Part shown: positions 1 to 10,307 of the stretch, in pieces | Layout of the letters: each line of letters opens with the position of its first letter | Numbering within the stretch: position 1 is the first letter of the stretch | Assembly: GCF_003725695.1 (NCBI RefSeq) | Contig: NZ_RJSE01000008.1 | Location: forward strand, 207,801 to 271,800 | Direction of reading: 5' to 3' | DNA: 64,000 nt | From: Nocardioides marmoriginsengisoli | Lineage (GTDB): Bacteria; Actinomycetota; Actinomycetes; Propionibacteriales; Nocardioidaceae | The notes under the pieces: generated by a model | Databases searched by the model: none | What the model was told of the DNA's origin: nothing | Seen by the model: only the letters and a program-made list of their open reading frames with translations | Translations under genes and position numbers: made by a program

Positions 1-705
1 TTGCGTCGGCTCAGCGCCACCGGGGTCAGGTCGACGGTCGTCGACAAGGTGACCTCGCCGGGCGGCATCGTGGTGGACGGACGGACCGCTTACTTCACCA
101 GCGGGAACGGACTGGTCTCCGGGTTCTTCAACAAGGCCGACGGGGCGATCAACGCGGTGGACCTCGACACCGGCCAGGTCAGCACGGTCGCGACCGGCCT
201 GGTGATGCCCAACGGCATGGTCCGGTTGCCGGGCGGCGACCTGGTGGTCAGCCGCGACCTCGGCAAGGGCTCGATGACCCGGGTGACGGCGGCCGGCGCG
301 AAGAGCCCGTTCGCCCCCGCAGCGACCTCGACGAACGGGATGGCCGTCGACGCCGCCCAGGGCGTGTTCTACGTCGACTCGACGTTCGACGCGAAGACGG
401 TCATCAGCGTGATCGACCTCGACGCCCCGCACGCAGTGCTGCGCACGATCGTGATCCCCGGGATCGGGCCGCTCAACGCGGCGGACGACCTGACCCTCGG
501 AGCAGACGGCAACCTGTACGTCGCGCTGAACGTCGCCGGCAAGGTGGTCCGGGTGACTCCGGCCACCGGGGCGATCTGCACGGTGGCCTCCGGGATCCCG
601 CTGGTCAGCTCGGTCCGCTTCGGCGCGGGCCCGGGCTGGGACCCGGCGTCGCTCTACGCGACCAGCTTCACCGGCACGGTGACCCGGCTGACGCCTCAGC
701 CCTGA
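1..705 (+). CDS. 3' part of an SMP-30/NHL-like (ScyD/ScyE-type) beta-propeller protein, truncated by the window edge
   Basis: The reading frame is open from base 1 to the TGA at 703-705, so the true start probably lies outside the window; the TTG at base 1 is unlikely to be the real start. The 234 visible residues repeat a propeller-blade pattern of the form GxVxxVDxxTG with short strand motifs such as MPNGM and GNLYVAL. That resembles the secreted ScyD/ScyE family and SMP-30/NHL propellers. I see no catalytic residues that define a reaction and no signal peptide, which would be in the missing part. The last 10 bases overlap the convergent TetR gene. Confidence 0.6.
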   Translation: MRRLSATGVRSTVVDKVTSPGGIVVDGRTAYFTSGNGLVSGFFNKADGAINAVDLDTGQVSTVATGLVMPNGMVRLPGGDLVVSRDLGKGSMTRVTAAGAKSPFAPAATSTNGMAVDAAQGVFYVDSTFDAKTVISVIDLDAPHAVLRTIVIPGIGPLNAADDLTLGADGNLYVALNVAGKVVRVTPATGAICTVASGIPLVSSVRFGAGPGWDPASLYATSFTGTVTRLTPQP

Positions 706-1253
706 GCCAGCGCCTCCGCGGCGCGGGCCAGGTCGTCGACACCGCGGGCCAGCTCGTCGGGGTCGTCGGTGATCAGGTCGAGGTGGAAGCCGTAGAGGGC
801 CGAGTCGACCAGGGTGACGATCCGCGCCACCCGGCGCTGGGGGGCGCCGCAGCGGATCAGGTAGCCGCGCAGCGCGCCGGCCCAGAGCTCGCCGCTGGCC
901 CGGGCGTCGGTCAGGTAGGGCTCCCGGCCGATCAGACCGGTCGCGGCGGCCTGGCAGTAGACGTCCAGGCAGGAGGAGAGCGGCGGCTCGCCGTACGCCG
1001 CCCAGAGCCGGTTGACCCCGGAGCGGATGCTCGGCGCACCGGGGAGCGCCGCCACGGCGGCCATCGCGCGCTCGTTGGTCCGGGCGACGACCGCGGAGAC
1101 CAGGGCGTCCCGGTTCGCGAAGTGGTAGATCAGCATCCGGTCGCTGGTGCCGATCGCGGCCGCCAGGGGCCGCAGCGACAACCCGATGAGCCCTTCGGCG
1201 TGGACGTAGTCGGTCGCCTTCTCCAGGAGCTCCTCGCGGTGGTGCTCGGCCAT
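696..1253 (-). CDS. TetR-family repressor of the adjacent SMR pump
   Basis: A 185-residue regulator with a typical N-terminal TetR helix-turn-helix (about residues 5-50, including LAAAIGTSDRMLIYHF) and a helical ligand-binding C-terminus. The ATG at 1251-1253 (MAEHHREELL) is chosen because the upstream in-frame extension runs through the operator region and has no TetR-like sequence. It is divergent from a small multidrug resistance transporter, and two identical-core palindromes lie between them. It most likely represses the transporter and itself until an inducer binds. The ligand cannot be read from the sequence. It overlaps the convergent upstream gene by 10 bases. Confidence 0.85.
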   Translation of the reverse strand: MAEHHREELLEKATDYVHAEGLIGLSLRPLAAAIGTSDRMLIYHFANRDALVSAVVARTNERAMAAVAALPGAPSIRSGVNRLWAAYGEPPLSSCLDVYCQAAATGLIGREPYLTDARASGELWAGALRGYLIRCGAPQRRVARIVTLVDSALYGFHLDLITDDPDELARGVDDLARAAEALAQG

Positions 1254-1275
1254 TCCCGGACGGTACCGCAGGAAC

Positions 1276-1320
1276 GTAGCATATGCTACATTTCTTGCCT
1301 GGATGTAGCACTCGCTACAT
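1276..1320. promoter_or_regulatory. Two palindromic operators between tetR and the SMR gene
   Basis: GTAGC-ATAT-GCTAC lies at 1276-1289 and ATGTAGC-ACTC-GCTACAT at 1303-1320. Both share the core GTAGC-N4-GCTAC, and their centres are 29 bp apart, roughly three helical turns. This is the usual arrangement for a TetR dimer pair controlling a divergent promoter; assignment to this TetR is inference from position. Confidence 0.8.
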
Positions 1321-1338
1321 GGATGAGGAGCGACGGAG

Positions 1339-1668
1339 ATGTGGGGCGCGACACTGCTGCTGGCAGGGGCGATCGGGATCGAGGTGGCGGCGACGTCCCT
1401 GCTTCCCCGGGCCGAGAGCTTCACCGACCCGTTCTGGACGGCGATCGTGGTCGGCGGCTACGTGGTCTCGCTGTGGATGCTGGCCGTCGTGGTCCGGTCG
1501 ATTCCGGTGAGCGTCGCCTACGCCGCCTGGGCCGGTGCCGGTACGGCGACGGTGGCGGTGATCGGGTTCGCCTTCCTGGGCGAGTCGATGACCTGGCTGA
1601 AGGGCGCGTCGCTCGGCCTGATCGTGGTCGGCGTCGTCGGACTCAACCTGGTCGCGTCGCACCCGTGA
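1339..1668 (+). CDS. Small multidrug resistance (SMR/EmrE-type) transporter
   Basis: A 109-residue, four-helix membrane protein of the usual SMR length. The family's essential membrane glutamate is present in helix 1 (E15, in AGAIGIEVAATSLLP). The Trp/Tyr-Gly-rich helix 2-3 region (IPVSVAYAAWAGAGTA) matches the family signature. SMR proteins work as dimers that exchange protons for cationic toxicants or guanidinium; which substrate applies here is not visible. The ATG at 1339 follows a purine-rich stretch (GAGGAG at 1325-1330 and CGGAG at 1333-1337). It is divergent from the TetR gene and shares its two operators. Confidence 0.9.
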   Translation: MWGATLLLAGAIGIEVAATSLLPRAESFTDPFWTAIVVGGYVVSLWMLAVVVRSIPVSVAYAAWAGAGTATVAVIGFAFLGESMTWLKGASLGLIVVGVVGLNLVASHP

Positions 1669-1674
1669 CCGGAC

Positions 1675-1692
1675 GCTGAGGCTTCCCTCAGC
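1675..1692. terminator. Short hairpin between convergent SMR and rmlA genes
   Basis: GCTGAGG-CTTC-CCTCAGC is a perfect 7-bp stem with a 4-base loop. It covers the rmlA stop codon (1688-1690) and sits between two convergent genes, so it could stop transcription from both sides. No U-tract follows on either strand. Confidence 0.55.
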
Positions 1693-2557
1693 CCTCGGAC
1701 CCGATCAGGGCGAGCAGGTAGTCGCCGTAGCCGCTCTTGACCAGCGGCTCGGCGCGCGCGACCAGCTCGCTGTCGGTGAGGAAGCCCTGGCGCCAGGCGA
1801 TCTCCTCGGGAACGCAGATCTTCTGGCCCTGCCGGGCCTCGATGGTCTGCACGTAGTTCGCGGCGGCGAGCAGGCTGTCGAAGGTGCCGGTGTCGAGCCA
1901 GGCGGTGCCGCGCGGCAGGACCTGGACACGGAGACGTCCCTGCTCGAGGTACATCCGGTTGATGTCGGTGATCTCGTACTCGCCACGGGGCGACGGGGCG
2001 AGCTCCTTGGCCATCCCGACGACGTCGTTGCTGTAGAAGTACAGCCCCGGGACGGCGTACGGGCTCCGCGGGTTCGCGGGCTTCTCCTCCAGCGAGACCG
2101 CGCGTCCCTCGGTGTCGAACTCGACCACGCCGTAGGCGCTCGGATCGGCCACCCGGTAGCCGAAGATGGCGCCGCCGTCGACGTCGACGAAGTTGTGCAG
2201 CTGGGTGCCCATCCCGGTGCCGTAGAAGATGTTGTCGCCCAGCACGAGCGCCACCGACTCGGAGCCGATGTGGTCCTCGCCGAGGACGAACGCCTGGGCC
2301 AGGCCGTCCGGGCTCGGTTGCTGCTGGTGGGTGATCGAGATGCCGAACTGGGAGCCGTCGCCGAGGAGTCGCTCGAACGCCGGCGCGTCGTCCGGGGTGG
2401 TGATCAGCAGGATGTCCCGGATGCCGGCCAGCATCAGCGTGGAGAGCGGGTAGTAGACCATCGGCTTGTCGTAGACCGAGACCAGCTGCTTGCTGGTGCC
2501 GAGGGTGATCGGGTGGAGCCGGCTCCCGGTGCCGCCGGCCAGAATGATTCCGCGCAT
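1688..2557 (-). CDS. rmlA: Glucose-1-phosphate thymidylyltransferase (RmlA)
   Basis: Makes dTDP-glucose from glucose-1-phosphate and dTTP, the first step of dTDP-L-rhamnose synthesis in the cytoplasm. The N-terminal nucleotide-binding loop [11 protein letters not shown] (residues 6-16), KPMVYYPL and [10 protein letters not shown] are classic RmlA signatures, and the 289-residue length is normal. A start nine bases upstream (2566) is possible. I prefer ATG 2557 because TACGAT lies 7 bases before it, giving a leaderless transcript, and MRGIILAGG is the usual family start. It is divergent from rmlB and rmlC-rmlD, which supply the remaining steps. Confidence 0.93.
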   Translation of the reverse strand: MRGIILAGGTGSRLHPITLGTSKQLVSVYDKPMVYYPLSTLMLAGIRDILLITTPDDAPAFERLLGDGSQFGISITHQQQPSPDGLAQAFVLGEDHIGSESVALVLGDNIFYGTGMGTQLHNFVDVDGGAIFGYRVADPSAYGVVEFDTEGRAVSLEEKPANPRSPYAVPGLYFYSNDVVGMAKELAPSPRGEYEITDINRMYLEQGRLRVQVLPRGTAWLDTGTFDSLLAAANYVQTIEARQGQKICVPEEIAWRQGFLTDSELVARAEPLVKSGYGDYLLALIGSEG

Positions 2558-2564
2558 GGGGGCC

Positions 2565-2570
2565 ATCGTA
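2565..2570 (-). promoter_or_regulatory. Putative -10 element (TACGAT) of leaderless rmlA
   Basis: TACGAT on the minus strand ends 7 bases before the ATG at 2557, the spacing expected when transcription begins at the start codon. No Shine-Dalgarno sequence is present. Confidence 0.55.
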
Positions 2571-2655
2571 GGGTCTGGCCGGGTAGTCCGGTTTGAGGCT
2601 TACGCCGGATTCCCCGGATCGTGGGTCGGCGCGGTCCGGGTGCCCGCGGGACCGC

Positions 2656-5069
<2,414 letters not shown>

Positions 5070-5074
5070 TAACC

Positions 5075-5091
5075 AGGTGCATTCGGCACCT
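5075..5091 (+). terminator. Weak hairpin between rmlC-rmlD and the ABC-F gene
   Basis: AGGTGC-ATTCG-GCACCT forms a 6-bp stem just after the tandem stop codons. There is no U-tract, so it may equally be a leader hairpin of the ABC-F gene. Confidence 0.35.
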
Positions 5092-5113
5092 TCACCGGGA
5101 AGAATCGCACCTC

Positions 5114-6799
5114 GTGGGTCACGTGGATGTCAATGGAGTGCGCTACGAGCTGCCGGACGGCCGGGTGCTCCTGGACGACGTCGCCTTCCGGGTGGGTGAG
5201 GGTGCCAAGGCGGCCCTGGTCGGCGCGAACGGCGCCGGTAAGACGACGCTGCTCCGGATCATCACCGGTGAGCTGGTCCCGCACGCCGGCGCGGTGACCC
5301 GCACCGGCGGGCTCGGCGTGATGCGCCAGGCGGTCGGCGCCGGTCTCGGGCCGGACCCGACGGTCGCCGACCTGCTGCTCTCGGTGGCGCCGGACCGGGT
5401 CCGCGTCGCGGCGGCCGAGGTCGAACGGCTCGAGCTGCAGCTGATGGAGGTCGACGACGAACCGACCCAGATGAGCTACGCGACCGCGCTGGCCGAGTTC
5501 GCGGACGCCGGCGGGTACGAGATCGAGGTCGTCTGGGACGCCTGCTGCACCACGAGCCTCGGCATCGGCTACGACAAGGCGAAGTACCGCGCGCTCGCGA
5601 CCCTGAGCGGCGGCGAGCAGAAGCGGCTCGTCCTGGAGTACCTGCTCGCCGGCCCGGACGAGGTGCTGCTGCTCGACGAGCCGGACAACTACCTCGACGT
5701 CCCCGGGAAGATCTGGCTGGAGGAGCGGATCCGCTCGTCGGCGAAGACGATCCTGCTGATCAGCCACGACCGCGAGCTCCTCGACAACACCGCGACCCGG
5801 ATCGTCACCGTCGAGCTGGGTGCCGCCGGCAACACCGTCTGGACCCACCCCGGAGGCTTCAGCAGCTACCACGAGGCTCGTCGGGACCGGTTCCTGCGTT
5901 TCGAGGAGCTCCAGCGGCGCTGGGACGAGGAGCACGCGAAGCTCAAGGCGCTGGTGCTGCGCTACAAGATCAAGGCCGAGTACAACGACGGCCTGGCCGC
6001 GCAGTACAAGGCGGCCCAGACCCGGCTCCGCAAGTTCGAGGAGGCCGGTCCGCCGCAGGCGATCCCGCGGGAGCAGAAGGTGACGATGCGCCTGGTCGGC
6101 GGTCGCACCGGCAAGCGCGCGGTGGTCTGCGAGGGCGTCGAGCTGCTCGGCCTGATGAAGCCGTTCGACCTGGAGGTCTGGTACGGCGAGCGGGTCGCGG
6201 TGCTCGGCTCCAACGGCTCCGGCAAGTCGCACTTCCTCCGGCTGCTCGCGCTCGGCGGCAGCGATCCCGACGTTGAGCACCGTCCGGTCGGTGAGGGCGA
6301 GATCGCCCCGGTCCGGCACGCGGGCAAGGCGAAGCTCGGTGCCCGGGTCCGCCCGGGCTGGTTCGTGCAGACCCACGACCACCCCGAGCTGATCGGCCGG
6401 ACGCTGCTGGAGATCCTGCACCGCGGCGACGCGCACCGGGCCGGGATGGGGCGCGAGCAGGCGGCCCGGGTGCTGGACCGCTACGAGCTCGCGCACGCCT
6501 CGGAGCAGCGTTTCGAGTCGCTCTCGGGTGGTCAGCAGGCCCGTTTCCAGGTGCTGCTGCTCGAGCTCTCCGGTGCCACCCTGCTGCTGCTCGACGAGCC
6601 CACGGACAACCTCGACGTCGAGTCCGCCGAGGCGCTCGAGGAGGGCCTGGAGGCCTTCGAGGGCACGGTGCTCGCCGTCACCCACGACCGCTGGTTCGCG
6701 CGGGGGTTCGACCGCTACCTGGTCTTCGGTGAAGACGGCTCGGTCTACGAGTCCGACGAGCCGGTCTGGGACGAGGGCCGGGTGCAGCGCGCCCGCTGA
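5114..6799 (+). CDS. ABC-F family ATPase (EttA/Uup-like, ribosome-associated)
   Basis: A soluble protein of about 561 residues with two ABC domains and no membrane segments. Domain 1 has Walker A ALVGANGAGKTT (residues 34-45), signature LSGGEQKRL and Walker B LLLDEPDNYLD. Domain 2 has GSNGSGKSH (about 366), LSGGQQARF and LLLDEPTDNLD. A charged helical linker (KALVLRYKIKAEYNDG) lies between them. ABC-F proteins bind the ribosomal E site and regulate translation or give antibiotic protection; which role applies here is unknown. Starts at GTG 5114 or 5123 are both possible, with only a weak GGGAAG upstream. Confidence 0.87.
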   Translation: MGHVDVNGVRYELPDGRVLLDDVAFRVGEGAKAALVGANGAGKTTLLRIITGELVPHAGAVTRTGGLGVMRQAVGAGLGPDPTVADLLLSVAPDRVRVAAAEVERLELQLMEVDDEPTQMSYATALAEFADAGGYEIEVVWDACCTTSLGIGYDKAKYRALATLSGGEQKRLVLEYLLAGPDEVLLLDEPDNYLDVPGKIWLEERIRSSAKTILLISHDRELLDNTATRIVTVELGAAGNTVWTHPGGFSSYHEARRDRFLRFEELQRRWDEEHAKLKALVLRYKIKAEYNDGLAAQYKAAQTRLRKFEEAGPPQAIPREQKVTMRLVGGRTGKRAVVCEGVELLGLMKPFDLEVWYGERVAVLGSNGSGKSHFLRLLALGGSDPDVEHRPVGEGEIAPVRHAGKAKLGARVRPGWFVQTHDHPELIGRTLLEILHRGDAHRAGMGREQAARVLDRYELAHASEQRFESLSGGQQARFQVLLLELSGATLLLLDEPTDNLDVESAEALEEGLEAFEGTVLAVTHDRWFARGFDRYLVFGEDGSVYESDEPVWDEGRVQRAR

Positions 6800-6871
6800 G
6801 ATTCCGCCCAGAAGTTCCGCCCTGAGTGAACCGCCCTTGTGGTCGGGGTGCGGGGAGCGCAGTCTCGACGC

Positions 6872-7882
6872 ATGCGCGTTCTCGTCCTCGGAGGGACCCA
6901 CCACGTCGGCCGGGCGGCGGTCGAGACCGCGCTCGGCCGCGGCGACACCGTGACCACGGTGACCCGCGGTGTCAGCGGGACGGCGGTCGCCGGCGCCGAG
7001 GCCCGGTACGCCGACCGGCGTGACCCCGCGGCACTCGCCGGCGTGCTCGGCACCGACACCTGGGACCTGGTGCTCGACACCTGGTCGTCCGAGCCGGTCG
7101 CCGTACGGACCGCGGCGCGGCTGCTCGCCGACCGGGTCGAGCGCTACGCCTACGTCTCCAGCCGCTCGGTCTACACCTGGCCGCCGGCACCGGGAGCCGA
7201 TGAGAGCGCTCCCGTCGTCGAGGCGGATGCCGGAGCCGGCGGCGGGGCGTCGGAGTCCGCGGAGAGCTACGCGGCCGCCAAGCGCGGCGGCGAGCTCGCC
7301 GTGCTCGAGACCTTCGGGCCGGAACGCTCGCTGCTCGCCCGGGCCGGCCTGGTGCTGGGGCCGTACGAGGTCGTCGGCCGGCTGCCGTGGTGGCTCGACC
7401 GGATCGCCGCCGGCGGGCGGGTGCCGGCACCCGGTCCGGCCGACCGCCCCCTCCAGTACGTCGACGGCCGGGACCTGGTCGCCTGGATGCTGACCGGCGT
7501 CACCGGCACCTACAACGCCGTCAGCCGTCCCGGCCACACCACGATCGGCGCACTGCTCGACGCCTGCCTCGCGGCCACCGGGTCCGGGGCCGAGCTGGTC
7601 CCGGTCACGCCCGAGCAGGTCGAGGAAGCCGGCGTCTCGGGCTGGACCGACCTGCCGATCTGGGTGCCGCCGACCGGGGAGCTGGCCGGCCTGCACGACG
7701 CGGACACCTCGGCCGCCGCGGCTGCGGGCCTGCGGTGCCGCCCGGTCGAGGAGACGGTCACCGACACCTGGGCCTGGCTTCGGCGCGAGGGCACCCCGAC
7801 ACCTCCCTCCGGGCGCGGCGGCGATCCGGGGCTCACGCCCGAGCAGGAGGCGGCCCTGCTGGAGGCGGCCGGTCCCCGCTGA
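6872..7882 (+). CDS. NAD-dependent epimerase/dehydratase-like (extended SDR) protein
   Basis: 336 residues beginning MRVLVLGGTHHVGR, a Rossmann GGTxxxGR loop, followed by strand-helix repeats and SYAAAKRGGE (a YxxxK catalytic pair). It resembles reductases annotated as NAD-dependent epimerase/dehydratase, often acting on nucleotide sugars or quinones. No substrate can be assigned. The ATG at 6872 is chosen because the family fold begins there. The last 30 residues are Pro/Gly/Glu-rich and probably disordered. Its closeness to the rml genes suggests, but does not prove, a sugar-nucleotide role. Confidence 0.75.
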   Translation: MRVLVLGGTHHVGRAAVETALGRGDTVTTVTRGVSGTAVAGAEARYADRRDPAALAGVLGTDTWDLVLDTWSSEPVAVRTAARLLADRVERYAYVSSRSVYTWPPAPGADESAPVVEADAGAGGGASESAESYAAAKRGGELAVLETFGPERSLLARAGLVLGPYEVVGRLPWWLDRIAAGGRVPAPGPADRPLQYVDGRDLVAWMLTGVTGTYNAVSRPGHTTIGALLDACLAATGSGAELVPVTPEQVEEAGVSGWTDLPIWVPPTGELAGLHDADTSAAAAAGLRCRPVEETVTDTWAWLRREGTPTPPSGRGGDPGLTPEQEAALLEAAGPR

Positions 7883-7929
7883 CGGTTCCGCGCCGTTCGT
7901 CCGGAGCCACGGTCCGGGCACCCTGCCCC

Positions 7930-7935
7930 TAGACT
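7930..7935 (+). promoter_or_regulatory. Putative -10 element (TAGACT) upstream of the zinc-ribbon methyltransferase gene
   Basis: TAGACT lies 66 bases before the ATG at 8002, so this transcript would carry a 5' leader of about 60 bases, with a clear ribosome site AGGAG at 7989-7993. Confidence 0.4.
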
Positions 7936-8001
7936 GCCTGGCGCAGGTCGATGCCCGTTGCCCGATTCCGCGGCGCAACTCGCTCACCAGGAGAGGTGTA
8001 G

Positions 8002-8931
8002 ATGGAACCCGCCGCCGAGTATCCCGCACGATTCTGCCCGTGCTGTTCCTCCTTCGTCCCCGGTGAGTTCCGTCCAGGCCCGGGCGGACGCCCCGATGCG
8101 AGCTGCCCCAAGTGCGGCAGCCTGGAGCGCCAGCGGTTCCTGGCGCTGCTGCTGGCGGCGCTGCAGCCGGCGCTGAAGCCGATCGGGACCCTCCTCGACA
8201 TCGCGCCGACCGAGCTGGTCGGCCCGATGCTGGACGGCCTCGGAGCGGAACGGCGTCTGCGCGTCGACCTGGGCGCCGACCCGCGTGCTGTCGACTGCTT
8301 CGCGTCGCTCACGCAGCTGCCGCTGCCGGACGAGTCCGTCGACTTCCTGATCTGCTACCACGTGCTCGAGCACGTTCCGGACGACCGGACGGCGATGCGA
8401 GAGCTGGCTCGGGTGCTCTCGCCCGGTGCGATCGGTCTGATGCAGGTGCCGTGGAAGCCCGACGTCGATACCGACGAGGACCCGTCGGCACCGGAGAGCG
8501 AGCGCCTGCGCCGGTTCGGTCAGGCCGATCACGTGCGCTGGTACGGGCGCGACCTGGAGGCTCGGCTGATGGAATGCGGCCTCGGCGTGCGCCGGGTCGA
8601 CCCCCGGACGATGCTGGGCGACGCCGCGTGCACCCTGATGCGGCTGAACCCGGTCGAAGCCGTCTGGATCCTCACGGCCTCGGACGACCCGACCCTGCGG
8701 GTGAGCCTGGACAGCGACATCCCGAACCTGGTCCGCGCCTTCGACGCCCTGGTGGACCGGCTCGCCGCCGAGCGTGCCCAGCGAGACCGCGCTCGTGCGC
8801 GCGTGCAGCGGCTGAAGTCCCGGGTCGAGCGGCAGGCAGCCGAGCTGGAGCGCCTCCGAGGACGGCAGGGCGCAGGGATCCTGCGCGCCGGAGTACGGCG
8901 GGTGGGCGCTGCCGTGCGCCGTACGCGCTGA
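8002..8931 (+). CDS. SAM-dependent methyltransferase with N-terminal zinc ribbon and C-terminal coiled coil
   Basis: 309 residues. Residues 11-40 contain two CxxC pairs (CPCC and CPKC), a small zinc ribbon. The middle is a class I methyltransferase core ending in ICYHVLEHVPDD and LARVLSPGAIGLMQVPW, as in Methyltransf_11 proteins. After about residue 250 comes an Arg/Glu/Ala-rich coiled coil (RARVQRLKSRVERQAAELER) ending in a very basic tail. A strong AGGAG precedes the ATG by 8 bases. It heads a glycosyltransferase cluster, so its substrate may be a surface glycan; that is inference. Confidence 0.75.
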   Translation: MEPAAEYPARFCPCCSSFVPGEFRPGPGGRPDASCPKCGSLERQRFLALLLAALQPALKPIGTLLDIAPTELVGPMLDGLGAERRLRVDLGADPRAVDCFASLTQLPLPDESVDFLICYHVLEHVPDDRTAMRELARVLSPGAIGLMQVPWKPDVDTDEDPSAPESERLRRFGQADHVRWYGRDLEARLMECGLGVRRVDPRTMLGDAACTLMRLNPVEAVWILTASDDPTLRVSLDSDIPNLVRAFDALVDRLAAERAQRDRARARVQRLKSRVERQAAELERLRGRQGAGILRAGVRRVGAAVRRTR

Positions 8932-8986
8932 ACGCGCAGTATCCACAGGCTCGGAACGGAGCGGCATCGCGATCCGCTCAGCCCGG

Positions 8987-8992
8987 TATGAT
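8987..8992 (+). promoter_or_regulatory. Putative -10 element (TATGAT) driving a leaderless mini-ORF and the glycosyltransferase operon
   Basis: TATGAT is close to the sigma-A consensus and is followed by exactly 7 bases and an ATG at 9000. No convincing -35 is seen. Confidence 0.6.
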
Positions 8993-8999
8993 CCTCGCC

Positions 9000-9026
9000 A
9001 TGTCTCGTGTCTTGGACCGTAGCTAG
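9000..9026 (+). CDS. Putative 8-codon leaderless leader peptide coupled to the GT2 gene
   Basis: ATG at 9000 opens an 8-residue frame (MSRVLDRS) ending in TAG at 9024-9026. The G of that TAG is the first base of the GTG of the next gene (TAGTG), so ribosomes ending here could restart directly. The ATG is 7 bases after a strong TATGAT, so the transcript probably begins at this ATG and the main gene has no other ribosome site. It could serve only to load ribosomes or could sense translation speed; CGT-GTC and GAC-CGT-AGC are not an obvious amino-acid attenuator. Confidence 0.5.
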   Translation: MSRVLDRS

Positions 9027-10006
9027 TGGGGCCGGTTGTGACCCCGCGTACTACCGGTGTCGTCATCCTCAACTACGGCGATCCAGGAGACACGCTCCGT
9101 TGCCTGCGGTCCCTGGAGAACTCCACCGACCTCGACATGGACATCCTCGTCGTCAACAACGGGCCCGAGGATGCGCTCCACGAGGAGCTGGTGCGCGAGG
9201 TCGGCAGCCGGGCCTCGGTGATCTCGACGGGTGACAACCTCGGGTACGCCGCCGGCAACAACCTGGGCATCAGCTGGGTGATGGAGCGCGGGTGCGACCT
9301 CGTCTGGATCTTGAACCCGGACACGCTGGTGGCGCCGACGACGCTGGCGATCCTGCGCGAGCACCTGGACGCCACCCCGGACTGCGGCATGGTCGGTCCC
9401 CGCCTGGTTCTCCCCGGGAAGCCGCCCCGGATCTGGTTCGACGGAGGCCTGGTCGACCTGGCGACGGCGGTCACCGAGCACGTCAACCTCGGGGTCCCGG
9501 TCCGGAAGGCTCCCGCTCCGGTGGTCCGCGACGCGGACTACGTGACCGGCGCCTCGTTGCTGGTGCGTCGCCTGGTCGTCGAGCAGGTAGGTCCGATTCC
9601 GGACCAGTACTTCCTCTACTGCGAGGAGGTGGACTGGTGTCGGCGGGTCGCTGCGGCCGGATGGCGGGTGATGGTGGACCAGCGAGCCACGATGCACCAC
9701 CTCAAGCGGTCCAGCACGTCCTTGCCGAAGCCCTACTACCTCTACTACATGACCAGGAATCGCTACCTGTTCGCCGAGGACTCCCTCGGCTTGGACGGAG
9801 AGGTCGCCCTGGCCCACCTGGATCAGGTGTTCCTGGCGCCGTACCGCCGGAACGTCGAGCGGGACGCCCCCCACTGGCTCGCTGCCTTCGACGACCTGGT
9901 CGCACTCGCGAAGGCGGACGCACGCAACCGGGTCTACGGCCGCAACGACGTCATCACCCAGTACCCAAGCGCAGACGAGGAAGTTCATGTCACCCACGGA
10001 GCCTGA
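9026..10006 (+). CDS. Family 2 glycosyltransferase, rhamnosyltransferase-like
   Basis: 326 residues of the GT-A fold. GVVILNYGD opens the nucleotide-binding half, DILVVNNGPED and WILNPDTLV supply the aspartates that bind nucleotide-sugar and metal, and YFLYCEEVDWCRRV is typical of WbbL-like rhamnosyltransferases. No membrane helices are seen. Nearby dTDP-rhamnose genes make rhamnose a plausible donor, but this is inference. GTG 9026 overlaps the stop of the mini-ORF by one base; an alternative GTG is at 9038. The 3' end overlaps the coiled-coil gene by 20 bases. Confidence 0.85.
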   Translation: MGPVVTPRTTGVVILNYGDPGDTLRCLRSLENSTDLDMDILVVNNGPEDALHEELVREVGSRASVISTGDNLGYAAGNNLGISWVMERGCDLVWILNPDTLVAPTTLAILREHLDATPDCGMVGPRLVLPGKPPRIWFDGGLVDLATAVTEHVNLGVPVRKAPAPVVRDADYVTGASLLVRRLVVEQVGPIPDQYFLYCEEVDWCRRVAAAGWRVMVDQRATMHHLKRSSTSLPKPYYLYYMTRNRYLFAEDSLGLDGEVALAHLDQVFLAPYRRNVERDAPHWLAAFDDLVALAKADARNRVYGRNDVITQYPSADEEVHVTHGA

Positions 10007-10307
10007 CACTTTCGGGGCCGATCACGTTGCCGCCGAGCGGGAGATCCGCCTGCTGAAGGCACAGCTGCAGGACGCGAGGTCGCTCCTCCAGGCCGAGCGC
10101 GACCAGTTCGCCCGCGAGGTCGAGGCCGGTGCGCAGGAGCTCGCGATCCGTGACGAGCGGTTGGCCCGGATGACCCTGCGCCGCGATCGCCTCCTCGGCG
10201 AGCGCAACCGGGCGCGCGCGGAGCTGGAGGCCTACACGAGCTCCCGGTTCGTCCGGTTGACGGCTCGGATCATCCGTCGTGTTCGCCGGTTGCGGGGCCG
10301 CGGATGA
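9987..10307 (+). CDS. Small coiled-coil protein with basic C-terminal tail, in a glycosyltransferase operon
   Basis: 106 residues. Residues 12-85 are almost entirely charged heptad-like sequence (AEREIRLLKAQLQDAR, LAIRDERLARMTLRRDRLL), predicted as a continuous coiled coil. The end (SSRFVRLTARIIRRVRRLR) is an amphipathic, strongly basic helix. Such tails occur at the C-termini of many glycosyltransferases and methyltransferases in surface-glycan clusters. It overlaps the upstream GT by 20 bases and the downstream gene by 4 (ATGA), so it is made in step with both. I suggest a scaffold or membrane-docking subunit. No enzymatic motif is present. Confidence 0.7.
   Translation: MSPTEPDTFGADHVAAEREIRLLKAQLQDARSLLQAERDQFAREVEAGAQELAIRDERLARMTLRRDRLLGERNRARAELEAYTSSRFVRLTARIIRRVRRLRGRG

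Noticed and set aside
1-705. TTG at base 1 as the true start of the first gene
   Set aside because: The frame is open to the window edge, and a secreted propeller protein would need a signal peptide upstream.
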